Shown one piece after another: positions 1-11,879 of a DNA stretch of 64,000 nucleotides (within the stretch, counting starts at the first letter, position 1; every line of letters begins with the position of its first letter). The translations under genes were made by a program, and so were the position numbers. Under the pieces are notes generated by a model. That model was not told where the DNA came from. It was given only the letters and a program-made list of their open reading frames with translations, and did no database searches. Source of the DNA: Anastatus disparis (taxonomy: Eukaryota > Arthropoda > Insecta > Hymenoptera > Eupelmidae); contig JAFFSR010000010.1 of assembly GCA_017163975.1 (NCBI GenBank), positions 310,001 through 374,000 of the forward strand, given 5' to 3'.

Positions 1-945
1 TTTTTTTTATTTCAAATCATTATTCATTTTTCATTTTATTACACATTATTTTATACTTTTTGGTTCATTATAAAACGTAGTACATTAAAAAGTTTTTTTT
101 TATTTTTAATATTATTTTATACTTTTTAGTTCAATTAAAAAACGTGGTAGATTGAAAATTTTTTTTTTATTTAAATATTATCTTATACATTTTGGTATTA
201 TTATTATTATTATTATTAATATTATTTATCGTGTTGTCCAACAGTGCATATTATATAGCATATATATTGTTGTCAAGGGACTAAAACGTGTTTCATCTAT
301 TTTTTTAGAGAACACGTAATCGCATGGTGAGTTTCCCGCCATTTTGACGATAATGACGCCATTAGAAATTCAACCAAGATTTATTGTTTTATGCATTGTT
401 AGACCATAAAATGAATAAAATACAGTCTCCAATTCTATATGTATAATAGAAAATGCTGTAATTTATGTCTAATTGCAATATATGACAAGTTAAAGAATTT
501 TAAAAATTTTCGAAAATGGTTAGACACTAATGTTAAAAGTATATCTATATATAAAATCTTCAAATCTTCAATTTTGCCAATATCTCCGTTTATAATTAAA
601 TATATTAATATATTTTTCGGTGGGAAAATATATTTTTAATTATATTATCCAACAATGCGTGCAAAAATATAATATTGAATATATTAATATATCAAAAAAG
701 GATTTTTAAAATTTTCGAAGATGTTTAGACACTAATGTTAAAAGTGTATCTATATATAAAATCTTCAAATCTTTAATTTTGCCAACATCTCCGTATATGA
801 TCGAATATATTAATATATTGTTCGGTAAATATATATATTTTTTTTATAATATTGCATTGTCATCCAGTTCTGAGCTATATTTAAAATTTCAAGTCTCTAG
901 CTCGTCGGGAAGTTAGTTTACAATCGGTTGCAAAATTTGTACCGA

Positions 946-980
<35 letters not shown>

Positions 981-1010
981 CCAAAGCGAGTTAATAAAAA
1001 CGTAGTAATA
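1..1010. repeat. Inverted copy of the 1.3 kb GACA-ended element
   Basis: This segment matches, in reverse complement, 29,627-30,810. Shared landmarks in the same order are the poly-T/CGTAGTACATT end, a long AT-rich stretch, and a (GACA)n run at about 945-980 followed by CCAAAGCGAGTTAATAAAAA. Homology stops near 1,010. No protein is recognisable; the short ORF at 439-639 lies in repeat sequence. The window edge cuts the element, so its left terminus is not visible. It is probably an insertion of a non-autonomous DNA element. Confidence 0.75.
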
Positions 1011-1017
1011 AACAAAA

Positions 1018-1590
1018 ATGTCCTCGTGTCACGCGTGCGGAGCGTACAAGTATTTTGTTTTCAAAATAAAAAGTATCTAAATACATAGTTATTAAAATTT
1101 TACTGTAATGATTTCTGAAGATTTTTAAATAAAGAATCTAATGGTGGGGTGTAGAATTACAATAACTTAATAAAATGTATTCAAAACTGACGTTAAAGTT
1201 ACGACAATTTTTTTGTCCTCGTGTCGCACTTTTAATAGTTTATCGTAAAAATCATTTAAGAAGTCAAATAATTAGAGCTCAATATCGTTAAATATAAAAA
1301 TTAATATGTATTTTAGTAATTAAAAGAGTTATTAATGTAAAAGGTTTTATATATGGTGAGAAAATATATTTAAATCAAACCATAAAAAACGTACCTTTTC
1401 TAATGTCTTCGTGTAACGCTAATTTTCTTAACGAGAAAAAATCTAATCAGGATTTGGACTACGGGAAAAGAAAGTAGGCTTTGAAAGCTTTAAATTGACT
1501 GTGAAATATATTTGTTATTATATATATTACTCGCCAAGTAATCACCTTTAATGTATACAAAAAAAAAAAAATGTCCTCGTGTCACATTTT
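1018..1590 (+). repeat. Four spaced copies of TGTCCTCGTGTCAC
   Basis: The motif TGTCCTCGTGTCAC or a close variant recurs near 1,020, 1,215, 1,405 and 1,572, about 170-195 bases apart. The sequence between copies is AT-rich and poorly conserved. It may be a decayed satellite with one constrained core per monomer. No coding content is seen. Confidence 0.5.
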
Positions 1591-1770
1591 ATAAATTTAT
1601 TTACATTTACACATGTTATATTTCCAAAATTGAAATACAGCTCGTCCATTATTGTTTTCTTCTTATTTATAGTATTGATAAACATATTAAAAAATATCAA
1701 GTAAAATTTAGGAATTTTTTTTTAGTTTTTAAAAAACATGATTTTGACAACTTTTACCCTTATAATATTT

Positions 1771-1940
1771 TCGCGTTCCTTACTTTTCTCAAAAACAAAG
1801 CGGTAGATTTTTTTTTCTTGTGCATACATATTTGTAATAATAATATCTATTGCGCCTAACCTTCGATTCGCAGATACACCGATTAATACTTGAGTGAATA
1901 AAAATCTCAGTTAAACAAGGACAGCGAATCCAGCCTGCTC
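1771..1940 (+). repeat. Partial copy of the TTAA palindromic element at 5,569-5,950
   Basis: The sequence from GCGTTCCTTACTTTTCTC to CAGCCTGCTC repeats the right half of the element at 5,569-5,950 and ends at TTAA (1,941-1,944), as that element does. The left half is missing or diverged, so this is a truncated copy. Confidence 0.6.
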
Positions 1941-1944
1941 TTAA

Positions 1945-2412
1945 AGATATATTTGAGTAAATCTTGCGAAACCATCAAAATTGATGTTATGGCATTAAAC
2001 CTCGGAAATCAGAGATGGCACATCTCTCTAAATAGTACTTATTGATTTGTAGTAACAAAAGAAATAAAGTTTACAATTTTAAGAATAATTATTAGAATAG
2101 TCATTGGAGCAAAATTAGAAATAATGACTATTTTTTTCAAACTTGAAGTGTTATCTGGTCATGTAAAATCTACAAATTTTGCTATGAAAATAAGAACAGA
2201 TAACACTTCAAGTTTAATAAGAAAAAAAGAATTGTCATTATTTTCAATTTTGCTCCAATAACTATTCTAATAATTATTTTCAAAATAGTAAACTTTATTT
2301 CTTTTGGTACTACAAATCAATAAGTGCTATTTAGAGAGGTGTGCCATCTCTGATTTTCGAGGCTTAATGCAATAACAACAATTTTAATGCTTTTGCAAGA
2401 TTTACTCATTTA
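1945..2412. mobile_element. TTAA-flanked palindromic MITE
   Basis: The two halves are inverted copies (for example TCAGAGATGGCACATCTC on the left and its near-complement on the right), folding near 2,175. TTAA lies on both sides (1,941-1,944 and 2,413-2,416). No ORF is present. TTAA duplications are typical of piggyBac-mobilised elements; the mobilising transposase is inferred. Confidence 0.65.
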
Positions 2413-2584
2413 TTAAATTTGAAATTTCTAGCTATCATAAAATAGAAAAGGCGTGATAAAATGTAGCCATAGTCATTATAAATTGTAAACATTCTGCGGC
2501 TCTTCATTATGTATCTACAAATTGGTTATCATGTAATGAGATAAAAATTTTGCTATTGAACTATTTATTAAGATGTTATATTTG

Positions 2585-2664
2585 AGATGAAGAATATTTA
2601 TATTGGTCTTACGGTTACTCAAGATTTTTTTTGACTGTAAGACCGATAGAAATATTCTTCATCA
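2585..2664. repeat. 80-base imperfect hairpin
   Basis: GATGAAGAATATTTATATTGGTC is followed about 25 bases later by its near-exact inverse. It is a single short hairpin, perhaps a small foldback relic. Confidence 0.6.
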
Positions 2665-3022
2665 GATTTATTTTACAGTCGATATAAGTATTGTTTGTAA
2701 TTTAATATATTATATTTGAATTAATTTTGTTGTTTTGTTTAAATAGGTAAATAGCAACGGACTCATTTGTCATCATACGTAAAATCCTGAGGTCATTTCT
2801 AGCTTTTTCACATATTGATCGGCTGAATTTTTTTAAGTTATTACTTCTTTTGGCGCGCCTCGAAAATTTGCTGGGCATAAAAATCCAAGTTGCCGTCACG
2901 TTATATTTTAATATGTGTTGTGTGCGTGTAACCCTATCTGTGCGTGTATACACAACTAAGTTATAAGAATAAGAAAGAGAAGGAAAACTATACTATACCA
3001 AGCAATGTATATTCACGTCTGG

Positions 3023-3292
3023 ATTAGAGAGAGAGAAAGAGAGAGTATAGCAAGCGAATATGCACTACACAAGCTAAGTATAGGAAAGGGGAAAGAAGGA
3101 ACATTGGCACATCAGCCTACGAATCGTTGTGCATATGCTGTTTGAGTATTGGGTTACCAAATAAGCGTATGTACAAAGCGCGCACTCATACGGAGATACA
3201 TCTTTAACGGCCACCTTATGATTTGTATTCTAATGCGTTAATTATTAAAAACTTCCTGTGTGTTTGTATTATGTATTATGTATGTATAAGCG

Positions 3293-3373
<81 letters not shown>

Positions 3374-3404
3374 GAGAGGGAGAGAGAGAGAGAGGGAGAG
3401 AGGG

Positions 3405-3442
<38 letters not shown>

Positions 3443-3640
3443 GAGAGGGAGAGAGAGAGTATAGCAAGCGAATACGCACTACACAAGTTAAGTATGGGAG
3501 GGGAGAGAGAAGGCACATTGGCACATCAGCGTACGAATCGTTGTGTATATGCTGTTTGGGTATTGGGCTACCACACGAGCGTTCAGTATGTACAAAGCGC
3601 GCACTCATACGTGGATACATCTTTAATAGCCACCTGATGC
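3023..3640 (+). repeat. Direct duplication of a 200-base unit around a microsatellite
   Basis: The unit starting at TATAGCAAGCGAATA and running to CACTCATACG..GATACATCTTTAA occurs at about 3,045-3,215 and again at about 3,459-3,630, diverged by a few percent. Between them lie (AT)n at about 3,296-3,340 and (AG)n at about 3,341-3,460. ORFs here are low-complexity translations of the microsatellites. Confidence 0.75.
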
Positions 3641-3644
3641 CAAC

Positions 3645-4928
3645 AATCTAATATTTATTATAGATGTTTTTTCTGTTACGAGACTTTTCAATAAAGTTAC
3701 AAGTGATCGTATATATTGTTAAGCGTATAAACAATCAAATTCAAATCAAAATTATTCAAATAATTCAAATATTTTTTTTTCAAATTTCTTCAAAAAACTA
3801 TAATTTCTTTTTAGGAAAATGATGATAATATATATATAATAATATGTCAAACGTAATTGTTAATAAAATTTTCACTTTTGATGTTTCAATTGTTTATAAC
3901 TTTATCAAAAAGCATCAAAACAAAAAAAATTATCAAAATTGAATTGAATTTTTAATTTTCTTAAATTCTTTTTATTTCTGTTTGAATCTTTTAGTAAATA
4001 TTAAAAAATATACAATTAAAAAAATTTTTTTTTTGTTTGAAATTTTTACAAATTTTAAAAGAGGATAAAAATAGAATAAAATTTTATTCACTTTAATTTA
4101 CTTTTTTTGATTTTTTTTGTGTGACAAGCCGAATTAGAGATAATACTATTTGAATTAGCGCTATTCATCTAAATTTTCTCTTGTGAATTTCTAACTAGGG
4201 GAACGTAGGCAAATCGCAAATAAGTTTACAAATAAAAGCCATGCCGTCACGCTGCTTAGACATAAACTGTAGAATAATCTGACGAATATTTTCCGTCATT
4301 GATTAATTGAAATTGTTGGTAGATATACTGGAAAGCTAAATTCTAATATTTTAACATGCTTACACTAAAATTATTAGTTTTCAAATGATTTATATTTAGT
4401 GCTCAATTCAAAGTTTCAAGAAAAATATCGACTAAACTATAGTTTAGAACTGCAATTATGGTTCACATATGCACTGTGCATTTTTTTAATATTTTTAAAA
4501 AACTATGAAAAAAATATTACATTATATTTTCGGCTATTATTGAGTTAAGTTTTAAATTTGCATAAAAAAGATTATCATATACAATTCCCATATGAATATA
4601 ATAATTATCATATACTACTATAAATTTTTATATATACTACGATTATTTTAAATATTTAGTTAAATCTTCAACTATTTTCATTTCCGTTATTTTTTTTTTA
4701 GATTGATCAAATTAAGCTTTTTATATTAACAATATACTATAATGTACAAATATAATAAAAATGATAAATTTTGTTGAAATCAATAAAAGATGCTTATTTT
4801 TCAACGTCATAATTTTGATTATTGAATAATAGTTTATTTGCCGACTCCAAAATTTGTTCCTTATTTTAAGTAATTGACCCTTGTAGTATATGTATGATAT
4901 ATGATACTCGTTGTACTTCATGAAATAG
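3645..4928. other. AT-rich sequence without a recognisable feature
   Basis: Very AT-rich, with many short A and T runs. The 66-residue ORF at 4,721-4,921 has no protein-like composition. Nothing recognised. Confidence 0.6.
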
Positions 4929-4932
4929 TTAA

Positions 4933-5314
4933 GAGGAGGTCACGTATCTCTGTCCCTTTCTAATCAAAGAATCGAGTTTTCTACAGAAAATAATAACTTT
5001 AGCAAAAAAATGAAAAGAAAGCCGTATCTTGTATCAAAAAAAGCAATATTTTCTTTGATAAGAAAGAATTAATTTTATTGCTTCGTTTTCAAGAAAACTT
5101 TGAAAAACTTAAATCATAGAGGTTAGGGTGGACAATTTGGTTTTTCAAGGTTTTCTTGAGAACGAAGCAATAAAATTAATTTTTTCTTATCAAAGAAAAT
5201 ATTCCTTTTTTTGATACAAGACGCGGCTTTGTCTTCATTTTTTGTTAAAGTTATTAGATTTTGTAAAAAAATCATTTCTTTGATTAGAAAAGGACAGAGA
5301 TACGTGACCTCTTC
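4933..5314. mobile_element. TTAA-flanked palindromic MITE (GAGGTCACG family)
   Basis: The ends GAGGAGGTCACGTATCTCTG and CGTGACCTCTTC are inverted copies and TTAA flanks both sides (4,929-4,932 and 5,315-5,318). The halves pair over about 180 bases each, including the AGAGGTTAGG..GGACAATTTG core. A related, left-truncated copy sits at about 19,260-19,616. No ORF. Confidence 0.75.
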
Positions 5315-5318
5315 TTAA

Positions 5319-5564
5319 GAGTTCTTTATGTTTTTAACCTATGAGTTGACAATATTATAAAGATTTGTAACTGTCATTAGTAACAATCGATTTACCATAT
5401 TTTTTTATAATAGTAAAGATTTATGTTAATTCCATTTCTCGATCGTCCGGGCGCGAGGTAATAAAAAAAACAAACCTCTACGCCACTACACCGCCTTTAG
5501 TTACAACTGGACGGCAACCTCAAGAGTCAGCTCTGCCAGGTCCACTGGGAAAAATCAGTGTTAC
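5319..5564. other. Short unannotated stretch
   Basis: Between two TTAA elements. It contains a modestly GC-richer patch at about 5,440-5,550 with no ORF. Nothing recognised. Confidence 0.5.
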
Positions 5565-5568
5565 TTAA

Positions 5569-5950
5569 AGAGCAGACCGGATTCGCTGTCCTTGTCTAAT
5601 TGAGATTTTTGTTCTTTACTCAAGTATTAATCAGTGTATCTGCAAATTGAAGGTTAAGCGCAATAGATATTATTATTACAAATATTTATGCACAAGAAGA
5701 AAAAAATCCACCGCTTTGTTTTGAGAAAAGTAAGTAACGCGAAAATATTATAAACATAAACTTTTACTTTGGCGTTCCTTACTTTTCTCAAAAACAAAGA
5801 CATAGAATTTTTTTTTCTTGTGCATAGATGTTTATAATAATATCTATTGCGCTCAATGTTTAATTTGAAGATACACCGATTAATACTTGAGTAAATAACA
5901 AAAAACTCAATCTTTACTCGGTCGGTATCAGATTCTACTCCGGCCTGCTC
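5569..5950. mobile_element. TTAA-flanked palindromic MITE (GAGCAG family)
   Basis: The left end AGAGCAGACCGGATTC and the right end GGCCTGCTC are inverted relatives next to TTAA (5,565-5,568 and 5,951-5,954). The two halves repeat the AAAACAAAG..TTTTTTTCTTGTGCAT motif in opposite orientation. There is no coding capacity. It shares its half-sequence with 1,771-1,940. Confidence 0.7.
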
Positions 5951-5954
5951 TTAA

Positions 5955-6730
5955 GTCTTTATTACTTAAGTTATTTTTAATATTAAAAATTATTAATGAA
6001 TAGATTAAAGCCCTACTTCACTAATAAATAAAAATAAGAAAACGCTAGGATATAAGATTCAAATTTAATTACAAAATTTTGAATTAAAATAAAATTAGTT
6101 AATAGTGACAACGAGTGAAAACTTCAGATCTAAGGTGAATCAAGGTGACGTTCAAGGTAATAATCTAAAATATTAACCGAACGTTCAAGAAATTAAAAGA
6201 GGAAACCCAACTTTATTTTGCCACGGACATTCTCACCGTTTAGTTTAATGAGTCCGAGTATAGAATACATCAGGACGATCGAGTCGGAAACAAATTCTAC
6301 TTTTTTTCTCCTAATTAGTGAGTTTACTTATATTAATGAAATTTACGAGCCAAACGAACAACAGTTAAAACATAAATAGCGAATTAGAATAATAAAATTA
6401 TACGACTATTCTTTGCTAATATTCAGAAATTTATATAAAGTCATTCAACTATTTTTCTGAACTCTACAATAATCATTGTAATATTAATATCTAGAATAAA
6501 GAATAATAAAAAAATCTTTTAATGAATAAAAATTAATTATAATAATGTTTGTGTGTTATTTAATTTAATTAAATGAATAATCTTACATATATATATACAC
6601 ATATTTGATAAATATATACATATATATATATATACATGGATATGACCAAATTCATAACAAATGAGACAATAATATATTATATATTGTATATAATATAACA
6701 CCGGCCAGTGACGAAGGTGACACTCAGTAG
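5955..6730. other. AT-rich sequence without a recognisable feature
   Basis: No repeat pair, protein or RNA gene could be recognised. The 91-residue minus-strand ORF that starts here and runs to 6,812 has no family signature. Confidence 0.5.
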
Positions 6731-6738
6731 TCAAATTA

Positions 6739-6930
6739 TATGTGACACAGCTATAGAGTGCGCACAGCGTCACTCGCGCAAAAACACGAAACAAAGCGCA
6801 CAGCCAGTCCAAGCCTTATGTGACACATTCGGTCGAACGAAGTGACACAAAAGAGTGTGCGCACAGCGTCACTTGCACAGACGTGTATTTAATCGTGATA
6901 TGTGACACATCTAAACGAGCGCACGGCGTA
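6739..6930 (+). repeat. Three imperfect 80-base tandem units
   Basis: TATGTGACACA recurs at 6,739, 6,817 and 6,899. Each copy is followed by a GAG(T)GCGCACAGCGTCACT-like block. The unit is GC-richer than its surroundings. Function unknown. Confidence 0.6.
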
Positions 6931-7003
6931 ACTCATCATTGACTTAATAATACGAATTATTAGTTTGAAATTTCGATAGTAAAAAAATATAATAAATAAA
7001 ACC

Positions 7004-7237
7004 AACGAAGATAGACGCTTATAGAAGCGTACTTCTGGGTTAACTTTGGGGGCCCAGCTTTTGGAGGACACTTTAACATTACGTGTATATCTATATATAT
7101 GAAAACATCGGTATATATAGATATAGAAATACATGGTATTTTAGTAGCGCCACCACGCGGCTGGAGGACATAAGCTTTAGATTTTGAGCCCCTGTCCGCC
7201 CATTTAAAGTACGCTTCTATAAGCGTCTATCTTCGTT
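7004..7237. mobile_element. 234-base hAT-like MITE
   Basis: Terminal inverted repeats of about 29 bases (CGAAGATAGACGCTTATAG at the left, its complement at the right) enclose an internal segment without an ORF. ATAAAAC lies next to both ends, consistent with a 7-8 base target duplication and hence the hAT superfamily. The superfamily assignment is inference. Confidence 0.65.
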
Positions 7238-7928
7238 GATAAAACAAATAAATTATTTGTCATTATTAAATTGATAAGTATTAGATTTGATTATTAAATC
7301 TAAATATTTAATTTTTTTTTATATAAATATATGTATATTCGTGATATATGTAGAAATACATAGATATATGTATACATGCATATATTTTATATTTCTTAAT
7401 AGATTATTAATAAACAGAGTGACAAGGCGAGTTGACCTGGGACGGTTGTCTGGTTGCCAACAAAATTAAAATAAATTTTTGTTGTGAAGAACTCAATGCC
7501 CGAACCAAGTTCGGTCATAACATAATTAATAACTAGAATTTAGTTATCGATTAAAAAAATTTAATTTACAACTAAAATTTAATTTTCAAATAAAAAAATC
7601 TAAATAATAAGTTGGCATTTTTAACACTATGTTATCTAAATCTGCTCTTAAGTCACACTCTTGCGAGAGCTATGTGGTCTATTTTTACACTGTGTAAACA
7701 AATGTGAGCATGCGAGTACACTGAAATCTTGTTAACATGTACCATATTAATATTACAATATTAAATATATTTTTGTTGAAAAGCGCATATTATCCGCAAT
7801 CATTTTATGACATTTGCAATCGTTTTAAAGATTATAAATAAAGTTTGCACTTATGTCATGTATTTTATTATATTATCTCCATTGACGTAGGTATGAATTC
7901 AGTAACGTAACTCAAATAACAATCGATA

Positions 7929-8051
7929 GGCTGGAAGTTATAGTCTTTACTCAGTTCTTAGATATTCTATCTATGTTCTTCTTACCCTTTTTCGATAAGA
8001 AGAACAAGGATAGAATATTTGAGAAATGAGTAACGACTATAACTTCCAGCC
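7929..8051. repeat. Near-perfect 123-base hairpin in the left arm
   Basis: GGCTGGAAGTTATAGTC..GAATATCTATC pairs with its complement around a short centre TTACCCTTTTTCGATAAG. The same hairpin recurs in the right arm at 19,837-19,959. Confidence 0.75.
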
Positions 8052-8695
8052 TTAGACTTGAGTTGGGTCTATGAATTCGAGCCATAAAAAAACATTCTGT
8101 TAAACGCTATTTTATCACTAAAGAAAAGTAACATATAAAATATATTGTAAATAAAATAACGAATATTAGTATTAAAAGAGTATTACGAATATTAGTATAA
8201 AAAATAAAATCCTAAATTTATTAATTTTATATATGTAAGGATTTATTTCTAACAAATAAAATCAACAAATAAAATGATGATTTACTTTTTATGAATATTC
8301 AACATTTTTAATACACTTATTAAATAAATGATCCTATTAATCAGTGACAATACTTTTATATTCAAACTAATATATTAATGTTGGCTATAACAATTCCTAC
8401 TAGTTACAAGTACGTAGTTTTATTAGTTTGCAATAGTAGACCTTTTTTACTTTGATAAAATTAGTTAATAATCTTTATAATTATTTGTTTACATAAACTA
8501 GATAGAAACTTAAGTATATAATAATTTATAAATCTATGTGTTTTAAATGTACCTATGAGTCAAGCTGTCTCAACTGGGCACACTAAAAAAGAAATTGCAT
8601 TTTCTGATTATTTAATTATTTCATCACGAAGACATATTGATAAAAAACAATGTCCTAAAAAATTTTCGAACAATTTACATTTTTTTTTAAATTAT

Positions 8696-9464
8696 TGTAA
8701 GTCCTGGCTTGCACCAGGACTAAATAAAAGTGTGTATGTTATTTAATTATATTAATTAATTGCATAGAATATATAGTTTAAAATATTAAATTTATTTATA
8801 AAATGTATAAAGATAAAGATGTATGAATCTAGTGGTGGAAAGACTCCACCAATATTTAATTGAACGAAATCGCTCTCACGATTGAATATTATTAAAGGAT
8901 AAACTTGATTTTTGAAAATAAAGAGTTTATTGAATAATTATATATTCTTACCTATTAGTATTTCTCAGTAGATTGGTGCTAGATATAGGCAGACAAATGA
9001 ATAGGCACAATATGTAAATAGATCCTCGAGGTTTATTGATATCTTCTAACACTTTTAATATAATTGATTTTTATGCGCATATATATTTTAATAATTGATA
9101 TATGTATATTTAGTAATAGCAATTGCTTTGAAATATAGAACTTGACGGGCAGTGTGAACGTATTACCAATAAGACATCCGGGGTAATGTCCCGAATATCA
9201 TTTGTTTCATTTGGTATTTATACTCATTTTGTTTATGAAATTTATTGTCTTTTACATCAATTTTTATTTATGAATTTTCTTAAAGTTTGATAATATGTTT
9301 TGTAATGGTTTTTAGGATTCGTTTGGTAATTTCAAAATATACATTTTGATTCTTTTCTTATGATCTACTTAATTTCGCTTAATAATGATATAATGCGACT
9401 GTTCAATAACTGAGGAATTTTGATTTACCAATGTTAATAAAAAAGATACGTTTATGACGTAACA
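8696..9464 (-). repeat. LTR (3' LTR in gag orientation)
   Basis: It starts TGTAAGTCCTGGCTTGC and ends TTATGACGTAACA in plus-strand reading. It matches 15,211-15,992 with scattered differences; the right copy is about 13 bases longer (an ATAAATTATGTTA stretch). A diverged second copy of the LTR edge plus adjacent interior recurs at about 9,775-9,870. Confidence 0.85.
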
Positions 9465-11879
9465 CCTCGGTGCTCAGGAGATTGCATATCAGAAGGATAG
9501 GCAATCGAAAAATAAAAGATAGGTCACTAATTGAACATTTACAATATTATGATTAAAATCTAAAAATTAATCAGGAACTGTATATTCAATCGATGTCAAT
9601 GGATGCCAATCGATGGAGCAATGCTTATTATGCATTTTGACTCTTAATGGTGTGGTTAACATGATAAATCTGGTTCATGTGGCCTTTGCACAGTTCTTGT
9701 TTCGTTAATTTTGTAAATCGAATTACACTTTCTTTTGTTTCTTGAAAAAAAAATGATTACAATATGCTTACTAACTTAAATTATCTGATTGATCAATAAC
9801 TGCATATTTTAGAATAACAAATTTGAAATAAAAAATACGTCGTGACGTAACACCATGGGGCTCAAGATGTTGCTTATCGATACGAAAAGTAACTAAAGAA
9901 AAATTTAAATGCAATAACAATTTTTTTAGTTATTGATCAATTTACATAAATATCTTAAAATCTATTTAAATAAAATATTTTATTTGAATGTCTCAATTAT
10001 TCGATGTATCTTTCCATTTTATAATTGTTTAGTAATGTATGAGTATTGGTATGGAAAAAAAAGATGAAAAATTCTTTAATTATATTGCTATTTTAAATTT
10101 GTAATATTTTAAACATGATATGGTTTTTTTTTCTAATTAGAGATCGCCTTAAATTATTCGTGATTTTGGTTATAAATATCTTTTTAATATGTTTATAAAT
10201 CTTGTATTCCAGCGTATGAGATATTTCGTAACAAAAATAACAAATAACATGCCATGTAAAATAATTATAAAATAATATTAGATTTGTCAAAATAATAATA
10301 ATTGTTCAAGTTCAAATATAAGAAATGTTTGTTTTTTTTCCAAAAATAACAGTCGGACATAATTTATAGATTCTTATAATTGTTTGAATATAAGTGAATA
10401 TTCATTCACTTCCCTTCCGGCTTAAGATAATTGCGCAGGTGCCAACTAAGCAATAAGAAGAAAAATTTTCTAAATTCTTATTTTCACATATTCACTTAAT
10501 ACACTAAATGTGGCTGTATATATTTATTTATTAAACCAAACGTGAAATCCTATACGTAGTATAGGTTACAATGCAAATTCTTACAGAGGTTGAACTAGTT
10601 TATCTGAACGTAGGTCTGGTATAAAATTAAAATAGCTAGATGCATAAAAAAAACTTAAAATTAACTGAAAATATATAGATTATAGTTATTAATAATATGT
10701 GATTATAATTAACATTAAATATGATCCAGTTATAATAATGATCTACTATGATTCGTATAGAATTGTGTGTTTTTTTTTTTTTTTTTTTAATAATTTTTGT
10801 GTATGTATGAATTATCGTAATTTATTTCGACATTTTTTTAAAAGCTACAAATTTTAAGAATATAATAAGAGATCTAACATGAGTAAAAAGTAACTTTATT
10901 AGTTAAACCAAAATGTTACGGTCAAACTAATTCGCACAGAAAAATGTTAAGTTATTATTTCAATTTCTCAAATATGTTCTGCTTTTGTCTGTAATTTGTG
11001 TAGTACTTTAACATAAATCTGATTGAAACGTTAACTAATCAATTGTAATTTTTGTCTTTATTTTGACAAATATGTTCTCTAAATAATCTTAGAGTTTAGA
11101 ATGAAAATTGAACTATGTTCTCTCATTCTATATAGAACTTATAATAAAGTTCATTATTTCTTTTTTTTTCTTTACAAAAAATTTTTTTTTCCAAGTCTCG
11201 ATAAAGACTTTTTTTATGAGTATTTTCTTTTTATTCTTGCAATAAATTTTCTAAATAAGTTTAGAAATTCAAATATTTATTTGAATATTGATTTATGTTG
11301 CATTTGGATGAAAGTATGTAACTTTCTTCCTTTTTTTTTTGTTTTTAAAGATTTTTTTGTGTGAAAAATGAAATTAGTTTTACGAATACATATCAGATAG
11401 TATATGTTTGTATACCGTAAATTCAGAGACAAAAGTAGTTGATTAATAAGTAAAAATATAAGATAAAATATACATTTATAAGTTTAATGATAGTTATAAC
11501 TAAATGTTAGATTTCTTTTACAAGATGTTTCTTTTGAATGAAATAAAAATGAAAGTATAGATAAAAAGATTGATATAAATAAAATTTTAAAGTTTAAATC
11601 TTATAATACAATATACGTTTTATAAATAGATAATGTATATAATGATTTTACATATTTTATTAAATTATTAACTAACCTATTGATTTAAATTAATTGATTT
11701 AAATTTCTTAATATAGATTCCATTCATTATTTATCTAATCAATTGATTTAGATGTAAATATTTCTTATTATTTAAAATGATTGATTTAAGTTAATAGGCT
11801 CCTCAAATCAAAAATCTGTGAATTTTCAAGCCACATTTTGAAAACTTACAGATTCCTCGTATTTTATAAAAATTGTTTA
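9465..11879. other. Retroelement interior downstream of gag, no pol
   Basis: About 2.4 kb of AT-rich sequence where pol would be expected. No reverse transcriptase or integrase reading frame is seen on either strand. It holds a diverged LTR-edge copy (near 9,841) and a second copy of the ACGGTCAAACTAATTCG motif (near 10,918) that also lies next to the right LTR. The 87-residue ORF at 11,101-11,364 has a low-complexity Phe-rich sequence. Confidence 0.6.

Noticed and set aside
3238..3620. Overlapping ORFs rich in Ser-Leu, Glu-Arg or Ile-Tyr
   Set aside because: They are translations of (AG)n and (AT)n microsatellites and are open in several frames on both strands.
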